Assembly (NCBI GenBank): GCA_008360975.2
Contig: CM039183.1
Span: 56,780,850-56,844,849, forward strand
Direction of reading: 5' to 3'
Origin: Lichenostomus cassidix
Taxonomy: Eukaryota > Chordata > Aves > Passeriformes > Meliphagidae
DNA length: 64,000 nt
Shown piece by piece: positions 62,101-64,000 of the stretch. Under the pieces are notes generated by a model. It made no database searches. It was given only the letters and a program-made list of their open reading frames with translations, and was not told where the DNA came from. Made by a program: the position numbers and the translations under genes. The first letter of the stretch is position 1. Every line of letters starts with the position of its first letter.

Positions 62101-64000
62101 AGGAAAAATATGCAGTTCATGAACTCTAGCTTTCACAGCCATTGAAATCCTCTTAGAATATATCTTGGAACTCTGTTCAAAAAAAGAGACAGCGCTGGCA
62201 AGTTCTCCCTGCTAGTGGAAGCACCATGAGCTAAGGAAGTTTTGGCAGATGTGGGCACAGTCTCTTTAGTGCCATCTTGAACTTCTTTTCCCCAGGTGGC
62301 CCATGGAGAGATTGAGTGACAGCAGAACTCCTGGCTAGGGGACTCTTTGGTCTCTCCCTAGTCTCTTGCAAATAGCGCTCAGTGTCCTTGGTCATATCTG
62401 CCTCCAGACCTGTGAACAAATCCTTTCCAATGGGGCAACATGCAAGCTATGCAACTTTCTCCAGTTGGCTTCAAATGTGGTTTCCTTGGTTATTGCCTAA
62501 TTTGGGCAAATTTCTTCTGAACCAAAACTTTGGAAGATTTTCTGTTTCTATATTAAAGTGTGTATGTCTGGGACCTTCTCCTCTGAACAGCAGAAATGTC
62601 GATGCTGAACACCCGCATTCCTGTAGGAGCCAAGATGGTTTTATCTGAGTGACAAGGTCCAGGGATGATAGTATGTTGCCAGGTTATGTAAGGTCCAGTT
62701 CACATATCCAATTAAAAAGAGAGCTTTTGTCAACAACTGACCACTTAATGTTCATTTATCAGTGAAGATAAAAACTAACGAACCAGAGAACTGACAATCA
62801 TCTTTCCATTTGGAAAGCACATTGCACTGGACAGCCATTCTTCCGGAATCTCTCTCAGTACAGAAATGCTACTTTAACATTTCTAAGATGAAATATAGTT
62901 AAGCAGTAAATTTATCTTACCCTGGTGTATCATTGCTCTCACCATGTGTAATGTTCATTTCCTCTCCTGGAACCCTGATGTGCAGCAGCAGGTTACACAG
63001 CCCTGGCTTCTGTGAACCCATTGGCTTCACTTAGGATACATGTCTTCATTTTCAACAATGTTGTCATGTTTCTTCCTAATCCAGGCCACTGTGTCTGCTT
63101 ATTAACTAAAAGGAGGTATTTCCTCAGGACAGCTCTTGTCTTCATTAGTATGTTTGCTGGTTTATCTCAGACCTGCCAAAACAAAGAATGCATAATAAAT
63201 TTCAGAATAAAAGCCCTGGACTTTTTAAAATTTCATCATTATAATGAAGAAGTAGTATCTAAGTTTTTGACCTCTTCCATTCCCTTTTGCAGGAACAGTT
63301 TGAGCATGCCAAGAACTGGAATTAAAACAGTCATTAACTAATTAAGATTTAGTAACTACAGTCCATGAATGAACTCAAAATATACACCTCTTGTGTCTGT
63401 CTTCCACTCCAGGTGCCGCATTTCTGTTGTGAGCCCAAAAACTGAATGGGTCAGGGCAAAATTTAGCTCTCAGCAATCTCAGTAAATGGTCCAGTGCTAA
63501 GACCCATGTGAGTAATGTGATAGACAGCATTTGATCTTCCAAATGCTAAAGCTGTTTCAGTCACATCATGTCATAAAAAAGTACTGCTAAAACAAACTGA
63601 AAAACATCAATGGGAAAAACATAGTGACTGGGACATAGAGGGTTTTAAGGAGAATTTTTTAAAATAAGCTGTGGCAGCTCAGTCCTGTTGTCTTTTTCTA
63701 AAATGCACTCATCTAATAGCCAACGGAAATGTCACCTGATGGAGGACTGTACACTCCAGTCTGACATCAGCAGCGTTCTTGATATTTATAGTCCTGTGAA
63801 TTATGGATACGCAGCCATTTATCTTTCCTGGAGTAGATTCAACCTGGTGTGAGCTCACTGGGATTGCAGCTGGGTAGACTTGGCCCTTTTTCTCTTACAC
63901 AGATCTTACTCCAGAAAAGCACTTAACTCTTACGACGAGAATAATCTGATTATTTTTGCTGGATCCTTCTTGTTTGAATTTCGGCATGTATTAGATTTAA
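50191..64000. other. Gene-free region toward EYA4
   Basis: Nearly 14 kb with no recognisable exon, RNA gene or transposon. By synteny this should lie between TCF21 and EYA4. GC-richer patches at 50.9-51.4 and 52.05-52.7 kb carry frames on both strands without known domains. Minus-strand frames cluster at 61.2-62.4 kb, and the longest frame at the right end is minus 60,039-60,404 (121 codons). None can be assigned to a family. Confidence 0.5.
50231..50254. repeat. (AT)12 microsatellite
   Basis: Twelve uninterrupted AT units directly after the old CR1 fragment. Likely length-polymorphic. Confidence 0.95.

Noticed and set aside
1..64000. CRISPR arrays, operons, phage or plasmid elements, and endogenous retrovirus genes
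   Set aside because: No regularly spaced repeats, no prokaryotic gene organisation and no recognisable gag/pol/env-type or LTR sequence was seen. The window is a vertebrate chromosome segment.

Overview
This is vertebrate nuclear DNA, almost certainly from a bird and most likely a songbird. Genes are split by introns with GT/AG boundaries, several CR1 LINE fragments are present, and one element near 38.2 kb has a tRNA-Ile-like head joined to a CR1-type tail, the structure known for the passerine SINE family TguSINE1. There are no prokaryotic operons, CRISPR arrays, insertion sequences or phage genes.

Two protein-coding genes can be read, both on the minus strand. TBPL1 (TBP-like factor TLF/TRF2) has six coding exons between 13,561 and 6,731. 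A non-coding first exon probably lies in the CpG island at 18.9-19.66 kb, and a poly(A) signal sits near 6,291. Its splice phases fit together to give 183 residues, which appears to be three fewer than the usual vertebrate 186 because of a stop codon just before the normal C-terminus. TCF21 (capsulin/epicardin/POD1), a class II bHLH factor of 179 residues, has two coding exons (32,565-32,116 and 30,513-30,424) and a poly(A) signal near 29,994. The order TCF21 then TBPL1 on one strand matches the conserved EYA4-TCF21-TBPL1-SLC2A12 neighbourhood of vertebrates, so the right edge should face EYA4 and the left edge SLC2A12; neither flanking gene is recognisable here.

Layout: 1-6.27 kb is the TBPL1 3' flank with CR1 fragments on the plus strand. 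6.27-19.5 kb is TBPL1. 19.7-19.94 kb is a minus-oriented CR1 just upstream of its CpG-island promoter. 19.94-29.05 kb is a gene-free spacer containing a CTCF-like motif at 21.2 kb. 29.05-31.1 kb is a GC-rich island over the 3' part of TCF21. 30.0-32.6 kb is TCF21, followed by its purine/pyrimidine-rich upstream region to about 33.8 kb. 33.8-64 kb is a long AT-rich stretch without recognisable genes, holding the SINE, an old CR1 fragment, microsatellites, several precise inverted repeats and a possible enhancer near 34.9 kb.

The two genes work independently: TBPL1 is a broadly used general-transcription-factor relative, while TCF21 is a tissue-restricted mesenchymal/epicardial regulator. I found no convincing new multi-gene system. 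The observations most worth checking are the TBPL1 C-terminal stop, the start-stop uORF in the TBPL1 leader, the tRNA-Ile/CR1 SINE, the CTCF-like palindrome between the two genes, and the long perfect inverted repeats upstream of TCF21.
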